Positions 45,129-58,717 are shown, numbered from the stretch's first letter. The stretch: 64,000 nucleotides of DNA from Rhodotorula mucilaginosa (GCA_034406715.1 CP137878.1:310001-374000); one strand, 5' to 3'. Notes: generated from the sequence alone by a model not told the origin. Made by a program: numbers and translations.

Positions 45129-46357
45129 ATGGCGCCCGTTCCGCCGCAGACGCTCCTTTCGCTCGCTTCTCATCCGGTCCCATCCACCTCGACCGTGTCG
45201 CTCTTGCCCTTCACGCTCGCACACGACGGACCAGCGCGCATCTCGACCTTCTTCCACCCTCGGCCCTATCCCTCCCCCGCGGCGAAAGACGAGGAAGGTG
45301 CGACGACGACGACGACGACGGCGCATCGACAGGCTGCGTTCCGAGGGAGGAGGATCGTCTCGAGCACGCTCTCGCTCCCCGAGGGCTACCGGGGACTTGT
45401 GTATTCCACGACTGCACCACTACCACCCTCGGCTACTGAAACCGACTCCGCCGAAGTCGACGGCGAGGTGGAGGAACGCGCCGCCAAGAGGGCGAAACGA
45501 GCCGCCGCCTCAGCAGCCGCGCTCGACAAGCCCGCCGCCGCCGTCGAAGATGACGAAACCGAGCAAGCGGACGCCGACATGAGCAGCAGGAGGAGGAGTC
45601 CGCGCAAAAGCACCTCGGCTGCGAGTACGAGGGCGCGCGAACGAGCGATCCGACTTGCAAAGGAAAAGGCGCGGCGGAAATCGGCTGCGGCGGGGACGCT
45701 GCCGAAGAAGGGCTTCTCGCTCGACAGCGACGAAGAAGATCAAGGCGGGGTGGAGATGGCGACTCTGGCTGCTCCAAGAGCAGACGAAAAGGCACGCGAG
45801 CCGGTTCTCGTATCCGAAATCGAGGCGCCGGCGCCGACTCCCATTGCGCTGGAAGAAGCAGCAATCATCGAGACCTCTGAGGCGCCAGTCTTTCCGGCGG
45901 AATCGCTCGTCGAAGAGACCCTCGCTCCGACAACGGTTTCGATCGAAATGGAAGACGCCGCCGCCGCCCCTCTGCCGGTCCCCGCGCCACCTCTTCGGAC
46001 AATCTCGACCGTCTCTGTCGCTTCTTCGTCCATCATCACTTCTGCCCCTCGAACTCCATCACCTCCTCCTCCCCCGTCCTCCACCGCCAAAGTCGAGTTC
46101 GACTCCCCAGCAGCTGCCACCGTCGTCTCGCTCTCGCGCGACGAGAAACGCCTCGTCCCGAGCCTCACGTTCGACAGCATCGAGATCTGGAATCCCGATT
46201 GGCCTCTTGCCGGTGGCAAAGTCACCGAGGACGACGAAGTCGGCCGCGCCGTCTTTGAGTGGATCGGGTTGGCGAACAAGGTATTTGCTTTAACGCTTAT
46301 CCCTGGCGAACGGGTCCCTGACTTCCGGTCTTCTGCGTACAGATTCATGCCTATTGA
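45129..46357 (+). CDS. Ribonuclease H2 subunit C-like protein (Rnh203 type) with long insertion
   Basis: Two exons (45129-46280, 46343-46357) give 388 residues; the second exon encodes only IHAY and the stop. The N-terminal part has VSLLPFTLAHDGPARISTFF, HRQAAFRGRRIVSSTLSLPE and GYRGLVYSTT, the F-RGR...L-P-x-GY-G-V core of RNase H2 subunit C. The C-terminal part has LTFDSIEIWNPDWPLAGGKV, EVGRAVFEWIGLANK joined to IHAY, the typical 'F-x-x-W ... EW ... A-x-x-IH' ending. Between them lie about 200 residues of Lys/Arg/Ala/Glu/Ser-rich disordered sequence (for example RSPRKSTSAAS, RAIRLAKEKARRKSAAAG). Subunit C pairs with subunit B to support the catalytic RNase H2A in removing ribonucleotides from DNA. 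The identification depends on accepting the last intron. Confidence 0.78.
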
Positions 46358-46675
46358 AGGTCTTATGGCGTATTGTAGCTCTGTTCGGTGCAGAAGTGCT
46401 TAGCTTAAAAGCTTCGATCTTGAGAGTCGGGTCTTTCCAGCGAGAAGACTGCTCTTTATCTCTCCTTGTCCTGCTCCTAACTGTTCGAGTCCATCGTGGT
46501 AATTGCGCAGCGATCGGTCGGAACTGAGGTTTTGGCAAAGATTATGTATGCTGCGGAATGCTACAGAGGGGGGTTAGAGAGGATACAGGGACCGCGTGGT
46601 ATCGACCGCCGAGAGTGGTATGTCTAGAAGGTGAGGAGATACACAGAGAGAGGAGTCAACGGATTCCAGAGCTGT
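46358..46675. other. Convergent intergenic region, 318 bases
   Basis: This gap lies between the RNase H2C-like gene (plus) and the CBM1 gene (minus). It should hold both 3' UTRs. Nothing else is seen. Confidence 0.5.
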
Positions 46676-48997
46676 CTATGGTGTGCAAATGGGCGCTTGG
46701 CCGCCTTCTCCAAAGTGCTGGTTGTAATCGGCGACCTGCACCCAGATCTGCAGACAGACTCGACGTCAGTCTGCATTCAAGACTTGCGAGAAGGGAATGG
46801 CTACGAGAAGACTCACGATGCAGTAACCGCCAGGGAAGGCCTGCGCGGCCGCGCCAAAGTCGAAAAAGTTGCGACCGATGTAGACCCCGCCCGGTTGGTT
46901 GTTGTTCGGATCAAAGTTGCCGCTGAAGCCGCTCGGGGTCCACCCTGCTCCCGGTTTGGTGTACGTCTGACCTGGCGAGTACTGCGATTTCGGGATCGCC
47001 TGGTAGTTGACGTGACCTCCCGCCGGGAAGGTTTGGCCTGCCGGGAGGGTGACTCCGGCGTAGCTGACGGTGTACGGCGTGCAGCCATCGGATCCGCTCT
47101 GCGCAAGTGAAGAATACCACGACTCGGGGATCAGAATGAGGGAAAGTGTAACCGAGCGTAGTGGAGGACTCACCGAGGCTTTGTTGCAGGCCTGAGACGG
47201 GGTCGCCGACGGTGTGGCGGACGAACTCGTCGTCGACGTGCTCTTGATCGTGGTCGTGTAGGTCACCGAGGGCACGACCGGCAAACATTGGCTGTAGTAC
47301 GGGTTGATGATGGCGCAAACGTAGCCGGAGGGGCAAGCGAGCTGCGCGAACCCGAGTCCGCCGCACTGCCCAAGAGCGGCAGCCAGCGTGCTCGAGGAAG
47401 GCGTAGGAGAGCTCGAAGTGGTCGTCGCAGACGACGTCTTGGACGAGGACGTTGTGGTCGTCGAAGACGACGTTTTCGACGAGGTAGTTGTGGTCGAGGA
47501 CGACGTCGTGGTCGAGGACGAGCCCGAGGCAGGCAGGCATTGAGAATCTGTCATCGAGTGAAACACACACAAGTCAGTTCATCCCTTCTCGGTCGCGCTG
47601 ATTTGCAGAAGCAAAGTGCTCACAGTAGTCGTTGGAGAAAGTGCAAGTCCAGCCCGAAGGGCAGCACGTCGCGCCGGACCAGCCGATTCCGCCGCATTGT
47701 CCGTAGCCAGTCTGCATGCCGGAGCACGCCGCGGACGGCGTCGCGCTAGCAGACGAAGTTGTGGTGGTCGTCGAGGTGGTCGTCGAGGTGGTCGATTTCG
47801 ACGTCGATGTCGTTGTCGAGGTTGTCGATGTCGATTTCGTTGTTGATGACGAAGAGGACGAGGAGGACGTTGAGCTCGGCGTCGGCGTCATCGACGATGA
47901 AGCAGCGGGAAGGCATTGCGAGTCTGCGGTGCAGTTGCAGCTCAGAGATCAGCTCGATGACCTCCTTGCCTTCAGCACATGCCAATGCAACACCAACTCA
48001 CAGTAATCGTTCGAGAACGTGCAAGTCCATCCCGAAGTACAGCAAGTCGGACCGCTCCAGCCGATGCCTCCGCATTGACCGTATGCGACCTGCAGACCTG
48101 AACAGCCCGTGGGCGTCGCGGAGGGCGAAGTCGTCGTGGTCGTCTTCGTCGTCGTAGTCGAAGAGCTGCTGGTCGTGGTCGTCGAAGACGACGACAGAGA
48201 CGTGCCGGGACTGCATTGCGACCCTGTTTTTCACCGCGAGAAGCAGAACATCAGCTTGCCGGATTCTCGAAGCGCGGCATGGAGCGGGCACCGACGCACA
48301 GTACGGATTGCTGTACGAGCAGTAATAGCCTGACGGACAGCACGTGTCGCCAGAGTATCCGACTCCTCCACACTGGCCGTACGCGACCTGGGCCCCCGTG
48401 CATCCGGACGGAGTCGGCGAAGCGCTCGAAGACGTCGAAGTTGTGGCCGAAGTGGTCGTCGTCGTCGCGACCGGCCTGCATTGCGAGTCTGTGCCCCGAT
48501 GATGAAAGGTTAGCTTGATACTTCAGCTTCGGGAACCGCACCTTGCGAAGCTCACAGTAGGCGTCCGAGACGACGCAAGTGTAACCCGGAATGCAGCAGG
48601 TGTCTCCGGACCAGCCCATTCCGCCGCATTGCTGGTACGCAGTGACAGTGCCTTGACAGACGACAGGGACCGAGGAAGGGGCTGCCCGCCGCGCGAGCTC
48701 GCCCTTGCCGTCGTCTTCGAGTCGGCGGAACCAGCGCCGGTGCGCCTCACGTGAATCTCGCACTTGGCGAGCTGCGTACGCCGGCGCTTCTCGGCGCGAC
48801 TCGTTCTTGATCCGTCGCCGCGAGAGATGCTTGCGGTGGTGGTGTACGGCACGACGAGCATGGTTGTTGTTGTGGTCGTGTTGGTTCAGGCGGGCTGGTC
48901 CCAGCGCCATTTCCCGCGGATCCGAAGGGGCGGTCGCGGCGGCGAGGGCAATCATGTTGAGCACCGCGGCCGGCCACAGCAACAGTCGCAGCGCCAT
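46676..48997 (-). CDS. Secreted multi-CBM1 (fungal cellulose-binding module) protein
   Basis: A signal peptide ([20 protein letters not shown], then ATA) is followed by a basic region and five CBM1-like modules: [18 protein letters not shown]..., [19 protein letters not shown]..., [19 protein letters not shown]..., [19 protein letters not shown]... and a more divergent [18 protein letters not shown].... Each ends in Y/W-S-Q-C. Ser/Thr-rich linkers separate them. A C-terminal region of about 110 residues ([76 protein letters not shown]) belongs to no family I recognise and has no glycoside-hydrolase signature. CBM1 binds crystalline cellulose or chitin. The protein may be a wall-attached adhesin or carbohydrate-binding scaffold. 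A phase-1 intron interrupts modules 1-4 at the same codon. Confidence 0.88.
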
Positions 48998-49838
48998 CGG
49001 CAGAAGCAAGGGTAAGCCTCCAAGCGTAGCACTACAGTCTCTCCTTGCCGAGTGTCCGAGGTCAAGAGAGCGAGCGAGCAGGTGAGATTTTCTGAACCAC
49101 GGCGGATCATGGATGCAGATCTGGGCCTCTCTTGCCGAAAAGGTTATGGGGCGGACCGGGATCATCAGCTTGGCCCAAGGCGAGAGCAGATGGTCACTGG
49201 AGCTTTGTCTGATCGGGGGCATATTGGGGGGGGCGAGACAAGTCGTGTCGACCAGCCCACCTTCTCGAAGCGGATGTGAAAGCATGTCTCGCCAGTCCCG
49301 CATCCAGAGCTGCTCCTCCCAGGAGTCCGGTCTCGGAAAAGCTTGGAGACATACAGCGTGGTGCCCCCGGGTCGTACGCACCGCTGGCGCGGCTGGCGTA
49401 CGGCCGCGCGATCCTCGTCTGCTGGATAGTTGAGGCCATCATCATCGTGGCCGGCCGTTCCATCGCGCGGGCGAGTTCCCGGATCGACGCGCCGCCCGCC
49501 AGCTTGGGGGGAGCAGGCGACTGTCTCCCGTGCTTGCCAGACTACTCGGAGGAGGGCAGCCTGGGATTCCGATTCGCCGAGATGAAAGACCGACGCGACG
49601 CTGAAGCGCTGAACGCGTGAACGCCACCTCCTCTCTACACTCGCTAATTTAGACGCTCGACCTTGCTCTGTAGCCTGACCGATTCAAGCTGTACGCACTC
49701 GCCAGGACTGCTGCTGCGCGCACTGCTCGCGGAACCCACGGCGTCAACGCCCGACTCGCCGTCGCAGCTCTCGGCCGACGCACCTTCTCACCGACGCAGC
49801 AGCTGCAGCAGCTGCTGCGAGTCCGACCCGCCACCTCG
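48998..49838. promoter_or_regulatory. Divergent promoter region (CBM1 protein / phytochelatin synthase)
   Basis: This 841-base region lies between divergent starts. Plus 49276-49620 is an open frame of 114 codons with one hydrophobic stretch (AILVCWIVEAIIIVAG), but it has no family match and the opposite strand is also open, so it is not called. No clear metal-response or TATA element is recognised. Confidence 0.4.
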
Positions 49839-51444
49839 ATGGCAGCCACCGCCGCACCTTCCAAACCACCTCTAGCGTCCCAAACAAGCTTCTACAAGCG
49901 ACCGCTACCCGAATCCTGCATCGCCTTTGCATCGCCCGAGGGGAAGCAGCTCTTTGCGACTGCGTTAAACGAAGGCAACCTCGAATCGTACTTTGTCCTC
50001 GCACCGCAGGCCGTCACGCAGAATGAACCGGCATACTGTGCACTCGGCACGCTGGTTCAGATTCTCAACTCGCTCGAGGTCGATCCGATGAGGAGGTGGA
50101 AGTCGGGGTGGCGGTGGTGAGCCTGCTCGCGGCACTTCTTCTTTGCTTTTGCTCTTGTGTCCCACGACGCTCACCACGAACCTGTTGCTTCTTGCTCTCT
50201 CCTCCCCGAAAAAGGTACGACCAAGGTGGGCGGCAAGAGAGAGAAATGTTCAGGGCTCAGTGGACGCTCAGTTGACTTTGAAGGGATGCATCCAGACATG
50301 CTCGACTGCTGCCGCCCACTCAACGACATCGCCCAAGTCGGCTTGACCCTATCCGAATTTGCCTGCCTCGCCCGCTGCAACGGCCTCCAGGCTCAAGTCG
50401 TTTCGCCCCTACTCGACTGGTCGCCGCAAGAACGCGAAAAGGGCCTCGAACGATTCCGGAACGACCTGCGCCGTGTCTCGCGCGGAGACGGAACGATGGC
50501 GTTGAGTTACTCGAGAAAGACGCTCGGTCAGACGGGCGACGGTCATTTTAGTCCGATTGGGGCGCTCTGCGAGGAGAAGGACATGGTCCTGATCCTGGAC
50601 GTCGCGCGGTTCAAGTGCGTGGCCGCCCCTTCCCCCGGGAATTGCACAGGGGAAGGAATGCTGAACTTGCTTTTTCTGCTTGTCCAGGTATCCCTCGTAT
50701 TGGGTGCCCGTTTCGCTCGCGTACGAAGCCATGTTTCCGCTCGACAAGGCGACGGGGCAACCGCGAGGCTATGTTTTGCTGCGGACTGCCGGCAGCGAAC
50801 CAGGATCGCTTGATGCTCCTCAGACCCTGACAACCGTCATGCTCAACAAGGCAAGTCGCGGTAATGCGGATTGTGCGCGCTTTCGGCCAACTCCTGAACT
50901 GACGGAGGTTCTTTCTCTACATCCTTTCGACGTCACACAGTCGTCCTGGGCCGCCTTGAACACGACCTTGTCCCGTACCCTCCTCTCGCAAGCCAAGTCG
51001 GGATCTAGCCTGGCCGACCTCTTGCTCGCTCTCCTATCGACCTTGGCGGATCTCCCGACCCCGCCACTCGGACCGCGTCGGACCGAAGCCGCGACTCGAG
51101 ACCTGCCGGCCTTACTCGACGCGCTTTCGACAACTCGGCTCGCAGCCTTGGTCCCATTTGCGTCGGCCCCGAAACCGAACGCGGTCTTGACGAACCTCGT
51201 CTTTTTGCTCGCGGCCCTTTCGCCCCGATCCGCCCTCGCGGCCATGATCCCTCCTGCGGCGGCAAACGAACTCGCGTCGTTGCGAGAAGACGCCATTTCT
51301 GCGGTCGACGGACTCGGGGACGAAGTGGCAAGCGCGACGAGGCAGCTCGGAGCGCTCGGCGAGTGCTGCCGGAGTGAGGAAGGGAACGAAGCGCAGTGCG
51401 GTTGTGCAGGGCCGGACCCGAAACCGATCGCGCCGGTGGAGTGA
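49839..51444 (+). CDS. Phytochelatin synthase (glutathione gamma-glutamylcysteinyltransferase)
   Basis: Makes phytochelatins from glutathione to bind Cd and other heavy metals; a papain-fold transpeptidase (EC 2.3.2.15). The N-terminal catalytic domain reads [40 protein letters not shown] (catalytic Cys in PAYC), WRWYDQ spliced to [56 protein letters not shown] (catalytic His in GHFSPIG), [20 protein letters not shown] (catalytic Asp in LDVARFKYP). The C-terminal half is variable and ends with a Cys-rich stretch ([17 protein letters not shown]), as is common for metal-sensing tails. Four or five introns are present; one candidate of 90 bases (50851-50940) starts with GC and is also open, so it may or may not be spliced. 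Confidence 0.93.
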
Positions 51445-51685
51445 TTTGTCTAATAGAAGTATACACCACTTTCTCTGCTATGCTACACTCACTCTGCCGT
51501 GACGCTTGGATGGTCATGTTGATTGAACGACTCGGCGTCGACGGGATCCGTCGATCACCTCTCACTCACTCTGCACCGTCATCGCCTCTGGCAGGGCCAT
51601 AGCGGCTGTACAGGAGCCTGTCTGGGGCAGGGTACGCTCTCAAGCGAGTCCACAGCGACCACACGCGCCTGGGCTGTCTCTCGAG

Positions 51686-53904
51686 ATGCGCTTTCACGTG
51701 CACGCGGCGTCGTGTCAACTCTCGAGTCGTCCGCTCCTCGCAGGTGAGTGCACGCAGCCCAGAGGCAGTGAGCTACGTATGTAGAGTATTAGCCGTGCTC
51801 AACTCCGCCGCCGCTTGCTTGGATCCAGGGCTCTTCTCGCTCGCCTTGCTCGTCCTCATCTCGCACCTCGGCGGACCGAATCCCCGTCGACTCGCCTTCA
51901 ACAGGCACGACCAGGCCCACCAAGTCATGGGGTCGCCTGACCTGTACATTTCTTCGTCTTTGAACGTCGAACCGGATCCGGAAGTCGTCGTGCAACTCCT
52001 CGAAACGCTCGTCACCGTCCCGGACGACGAGGTCGGCGAGATTGCTATCTGTGCCAGTCTACGCAACGAAGGCAGGTTCATTGTCGAGTGGCTCCTCTAC
52101 GTGAGTTGTTCCCGCTTCGTGCGCCTAGGACTCGGAGCTGCATACGGATGCTCGGTCGAGAGAGGTCCGGAGAGGCTAACGACCTCGCCCGCTCCGCAAT
52201 GCTACCAGTATCGCGTCCTCGGAGTCGACCGCTTCTATCTGTGAGAACTTCACCGTCTCTTTGATCTGCAGGCAAGACGGCGAGCTGACTAGAATGCGGA
52301 TCTACGCGCAGCTACGATTCTGGCTCCGACGACGACACTCTCGAAAAGCTTCAACCTTGGCTGCGCGCCGGCACCGTCAAGCTCCATCGCTTCCGCCACG
52401 GTCAGCCCCTGCTTCTATCTGAGCCGAAGGATCGGTCCGGTCCGGTCAGAGAGGAAGACACGCTGACAAGTCGGCCACTCTGTAAAAATCGCGCAGACCA
52501 ACAGGGCCATTACCAGACCACCGCACTCGAGACTTGTTCGCGAACCTACGGACCCAAGACGGAATGGCTCGTCGAAGCAGACTGCGACGAATTCTACGTC
52601 GTCACCGAAGCGATGACCGCTTTGACTCGCACTCGCGGCAGTGGCGGCGACTTGACCGACATGACGCAACGACCGTTGGCGGCGCTCCTCGCCGGGAACT
52701 GGCTCTTCAAGAGCGCGGACGCTGTGGTCGTCTCTCGGTTGACTTGGAAGAACGCGGGGATCGACGAACTCCCGCCGGACGCGAGCGTCCTCGCGAGTCA
52801 GACGCTGAGGTACGAAACAAGTTCGCCCTAGGCGGTTCGAAGCTTCACCCAGTTGCTGACTTCGCAAAGGCCGTTGGCAGGGAGTACCAGCACTCGATTA
52901 CGTTTGAGAAGAACCTCTTCACCAAGGTCTGTTCGGCGGTACGCCGTACGGCACGAGTCAGGGCTTCTTTCTGACTCGCGCCACCTCTCTTTTCCCCCCT
53001 GCAGTCGATCCTGCATACGCGGCGCAAAGAAACCGGTTGGGTCATTCCCGGCGCACACTACCTGCGCAACCTTCATACACCGGTCAGCAAAGCCAAGGTC
53101 ATCACCGCCAACGGCCAGTCGGTCGAGGTTGAGCCGTTCCCGCCGAATGCGAAAGAGGACGAAGCGGCCGGGACGCAGTACTCGGGAAAGTATCCAGGCA
53201 ACCGCGTGTTTGAGCCTATCGTCCTATACCATTACGTCCAACGAGGTGTGTCGGGTCGCTCGTGTCACAGTCGATGGTTATCGTTTCGCTTGTACCGAAC
53301 TTGCGAAGGCTGATCATTTTTCGTCACACAGACCTGCAGGTTAGCCCGTGCCCGGAACAATAGCTAGATGGCGTCGTGATTGACTGAATTTCTGTACCTG
53401 ACCGCGAATCCCACAGGACTGCTACCGGAAGCTCAAGGTCGCTCAAAAGCTGCGCAAAGGCGGTTGGCGCGACAAGGCCGGCTCGGAAGGCTGTACAAGG
53501 TGAGCATTCGCCACCCGCCTCTCTTTCTCGTTGACCTGAGTACGGAACCTCTATAACCAGCTACGTCGTATACGAGGCCGAAGGCTCGTCGAAGGGGATC
53601 CACGACCAGAATGGCTTTTGTGAGCGTCTTTCTCATCGCCGCTTCCACTCAGAGTCAGACTCGCTGATCTTCGTGCCGTTCCGTAGTTGGCGCAGCCCTG
53701 AGAGACGTCAGCATGGCCGAAAGCTGGTTCGGACGGTACTTGCCGCTCCTGATCGTTGCGGCGAAAGAGGTCGAAGCTTTTGGTGGCGGCGGCGACGACG
53801 ACGAGGCGACGCAAATCGAGCCGCAAGTCGTCGATCCGCATCCGGACCTCGTTGCGCAGTGGACGGCAAAAGGGTTAGACCCGAAGAACGGTATGCCGAT
53901 GTAG
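51686..53904 (+). CDS. GT92-family glycosyltransferase, type II membrane protein
   Basis: Start MRFHVHAASCQLSSRPLL is joined by a phase-1 intron (GTGAGT...GATCCAG) to AGLFSLALLVLISHLGG, which forms a signal anchor. This choice explains both the membrane segment and the frame. The lumenal domain has GEIAICASLRNEGRFIVEWL, VLGVDRFYLYDSGSDDDTLE (donor-site D-x-GS-D-D), TYGPKTEWLVEADCDEFYVV (acidic metal-site motif), LREYQHSITFEKNLFTK, SILHTRRKETGWVIPGAHYL, VFEPIVLYHYVQR, DCYRKLKVAQKLRKGGWRDK. These match the GT92 (DUF23) family, which includes beta-galactosyltransferases acting on fucose or glycans in animals. About nine introns. It opens a run of six glycan-related genes and converges with the GT64 gene. 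Confidence 0.83.
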
Positions 53905-54056
53905 GTCTGCGGGAGGGCAGGTCTCTGCGCACGTGTAGTCAAGGAGGGGGGTTCGTTATCATCGCTCGAGCACAATCAATCAAATCTCGCCTGAAGAGGG
54001 CAGTCCCACCGCAATTCATTCCTTCATAACCATATTTGCGAGTACAGTCTATTCTT

Positions 54057-55824
54057 CTACAAGTCGAATGTAGGTCTTTGGTAGAACCATCGGTCGCAAA
54101 CGGGGTGGCCGTTTTCGAACCGTTCCCAGCACGCGTCCGTTAGCCGCCAACCGACTTTTCCCTTCAGTCTCAAGTCCCAGATACACCTGCAACATCGCAC
54201 AGCATGAGAAAGCGAGTCCCGACGATCCGAGGCGAGGAGAAGGAAAGACTCACCAAGCACCGCATTGATGCCGTGCCGAAGCCCAGAGGTCTGGATCTTG
54301 CTTGATCCCATCCGGCCCGCAGGTGGGTCGCTCAACCAACGCGTCGACCCAGTACGTGACGTCTCGGTTCAGCTCGGGGCAGTACTCGACGAGCTCTGCG
54401 GCGAGACCTCGCCGGCTGGTGCCCGAGGCTGGCTCGTTCGGACTAAATGCGAGACAACCGAGAGTAAGTGATCGTCCGCGCCGGATCGAAGGGGCGAAGG
54501 GACTAGACTCACACGAGCTCGGGACAAAGGTCGTGCGCCCTCGCGGTCGACATGCTGCGCCACCGAACGAGGCTGACTTCGGGCACGATCTCGTAGCTGT
54601 CGCCTTCGCTGTTGCCTGTCAACAACAAAGTCATAGAGGCGATCAGCTCCTGCCACTGGTAGGAGGAGAAAAATCACTAGCTTACAAACAGCCACCGTCT
54701 CTTCTTCCGGGCTCGCGTCCAGGTCAAAGTTTGGAGGGGTGAGAAAGTGTGAAAGGCATTCTGTGCGATGCTGCCACCGATCGGTCTGATCCGCAAGACC
54801 GGCCGAGTTGGTTCGGTCGAGTGGACTGGAGAGAGACCGCGGCTGGTCAGAATTCTGACGCCGCGAATCGTGTAAGCAGAGTTGCCTTACCTGCAGTAGG
54901 TTGCAAAATCGCCGATACTGTTTGGCGGCAGAGCGATCCGGAGTGGCGGCAGACCGGTGAGATTCGAGATGGCGAGGTTCAGGAGTAGATCGTCGCAGTG
55001 CGCCTGAGTGCGTAGCCAAGGTCACTTGCTGACTCGCACGAGAAGAGCGAATCCTCTGATAAATCACTTACCTCCTGTTGATCTACATACGTTCTCAGCG
55101 CGGCGAGTTCGGGCTCGCCGTACAAGGAAAGGAGGTCCGAGTGGCCGACGAGAGCTCGAGGGAGTACAAAGTTGTACGGCGAGGGACGGCTGACGAGCTC
55201 GTCGAGCACGTAGATGGTATCCTCGCGGCGCCGGACGAACGGACCGGACAGTCGATCTGGATGGTCTTTTTGGACCGTATGGAGGCAGCGGATGCCGCTC
55301 TGTGGGTACAACTCTCTGTCAGCAACGTTCGCTTCGGTGAGGTAGTACACGAGGTCGAAAGTTTGCTTACTTTGGAAAGCAACAAGTCATTGTCGAGGAC
55401 GACGACCGGTCCGGTCTGCGCGTACTCTGGTGCGAGAAGCCATCTGTATTCAATCCCCGACGTATCAGCTCACCGGACGGTCCAAGCAGTGCCAAGGAAG
55501 CAGAACTGACCTATTGTTCAAGCTGTTGGAAGCGGCACGAATCACCACGACCTTGTCCGGCAAGTCTTCCGGCGGTTCGTGATCCGGCTCGTTCCACACC
55601 AAGAGAATCGAGTGAATCACGTCTGCGTATTCGTCCGAGGCGTAGGCGCGCAAGATTCGTCGGAGCCAGTCCGATCGAAGTCCTTCGGTTTCATACGCCG
55701 TCAAGACGACCGTTAGCCGGTCCTCGTCGACGACCTGCGCGTCCCGCTTGAGGAGTACCGGCGTGCACAGTAGGCACATGAGCACCCCGAGTGCGATCAG
55801 GAGCTTGAAACGGCGCCGCGGCAT
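54057..55824 (-). CDS. GT64-like (exostosin C-terminal type) glycosyltransferase
   Basis: Type II membrane protein: MPRRRFKLLIALGVLMCLLC with a signal anchor, then DRLTVVLTAYETEGLRSDWL, RRILRAYASDEYADVIHSIL, LVWNEPDHEPPEDLPDKVVV, SLNNR spliced to WLLAPEYAQTGPVVVLDNDL (D-x-D donor motif), DTIYVLDELVSRPSPYNFVL, PRALVGHSDLLSLYGEPELA, YVDQQE spliced to AHCDDLLLNLAISNLTGLPP, and CIWDLRLKGKVGWRLTDACW. The order 'V-W-N-E-P', 'NNR', 'LD-D', 'G-HSD-LL' and 'CDDLLLN' matches the GT64 domain of EXT/EXTL proteins, which transfer N-acetylhexosamine to glycans. About seven introns are present. Acceptor and donor sugars cannot be told from sequence. The gene end is 152 bases from the convergent GT92 gene end. 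Confidence 0.78.
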
Positions 55825-56263
55825 CGCTCGTTCATGGGAAGCAGCGCCCCAGCGCCGAGACAAGAAGCAGAGGTGGCGGCGGGGAGGGACGGCAACCAAG
55901 TGTACAGATGCACCGGTTTTGTCCGTCAAAGCTATCACCGTACGAAGCCCTGCACACCGCTGCAAGCCAGGCTCGTGACGTCGACCCGCCGGGGCTTCCG
56001 ACCGATTTCGCCGCACGTGATCGACCGAGTCTCATCAAGAAACGGACCGTAGGCTATACTCATGTGTACAGCGTGTGATTTCGCAAGCGCCCATGCCTCT
56101 TTGCGTTTGGTCAGGTCTTTCGGGAAGGAGTCCGGGAGGAGAGACCGAGGTAATCCTGATATGCTTGAGATGAAACGTCAAGAAAGTGTCCATTGCCGCC
56201 TGCGACCGTAAGTTACACCCGTAGTACTGAAAGACAGCATTGCCGCGGTTCTCTCGTAGCCGA
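55825..56263. other. Intergenic, 439 bases, GT64 promoter side
   Basis: This gap lies between the end of the GDP-mannose dehydratase gene and the GT64 start, both minus strand. No feature is recognised. Confidence 0.5.
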
Positions 56264-58268
<2,005 letters not shown>

Positions 58269-58717
58269 GCTTGTGTATTTGAAGGTTCGAAGCGTGTCGG
58301 CGAACAGAGGGAGAGCAGAAAGGGCGACGAGGTGACGAGGTCGGGTGCGCGGTTGTATTGGCGTTGTCGAGTCTCGCTGGAAAAAACTCTGGACTTGGAG
58401 GGCTGATCAGACAGGAGTCGAGTGTCCAGTACAGCGGTGCGAGAGCGGCTGGACTCGGACGCGTGTACCGAGCAAAGCTGGCCAGGCGCCGCGACGTGTT
58501 TCTCCGGATTCGGCTTTTTGATCGAGAGCTTGCGAAAAGGCTGGGCGCTCGGATCGGTTCGAAAAAAAATGCGTGCACACGTACAGTAGATGCAGAGAGC
58601 TGGCAGGTGGAGCGATTTTGGTACAACACATGGGCGCTGAGTCTGACTATGGTCTATCGGAGCCTAGAAAAGGTCTTCCGCGGGTTCTAGATTTGCTCGA
58701 GTGCTCTCCGCCGGTAT
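58269..58717. other. Intergenic, 449 bases, GMD promoter side
   Basis: This gap lies between the SGNH gene 1 end and the GMD start, both minus strand. No feature beyond a short A run (gaaaaaaaatg near 58560) is recognised. Confidence 0.5.

Noticed and set aside
46676-48997. Multi-CBM1 gene considered as a cellulase or LPMO
   Set aside because: No glycoside-hydrolase motif, and no N-terminal His after the signal peptide as LPMOs need.
49276-49620. Plus-strand open frame with one hydrophobic stretch upstream of phytochelatin synthase
   Set aside because: No family match, opposite strand equally open, and it sits in a divergent promoter region.
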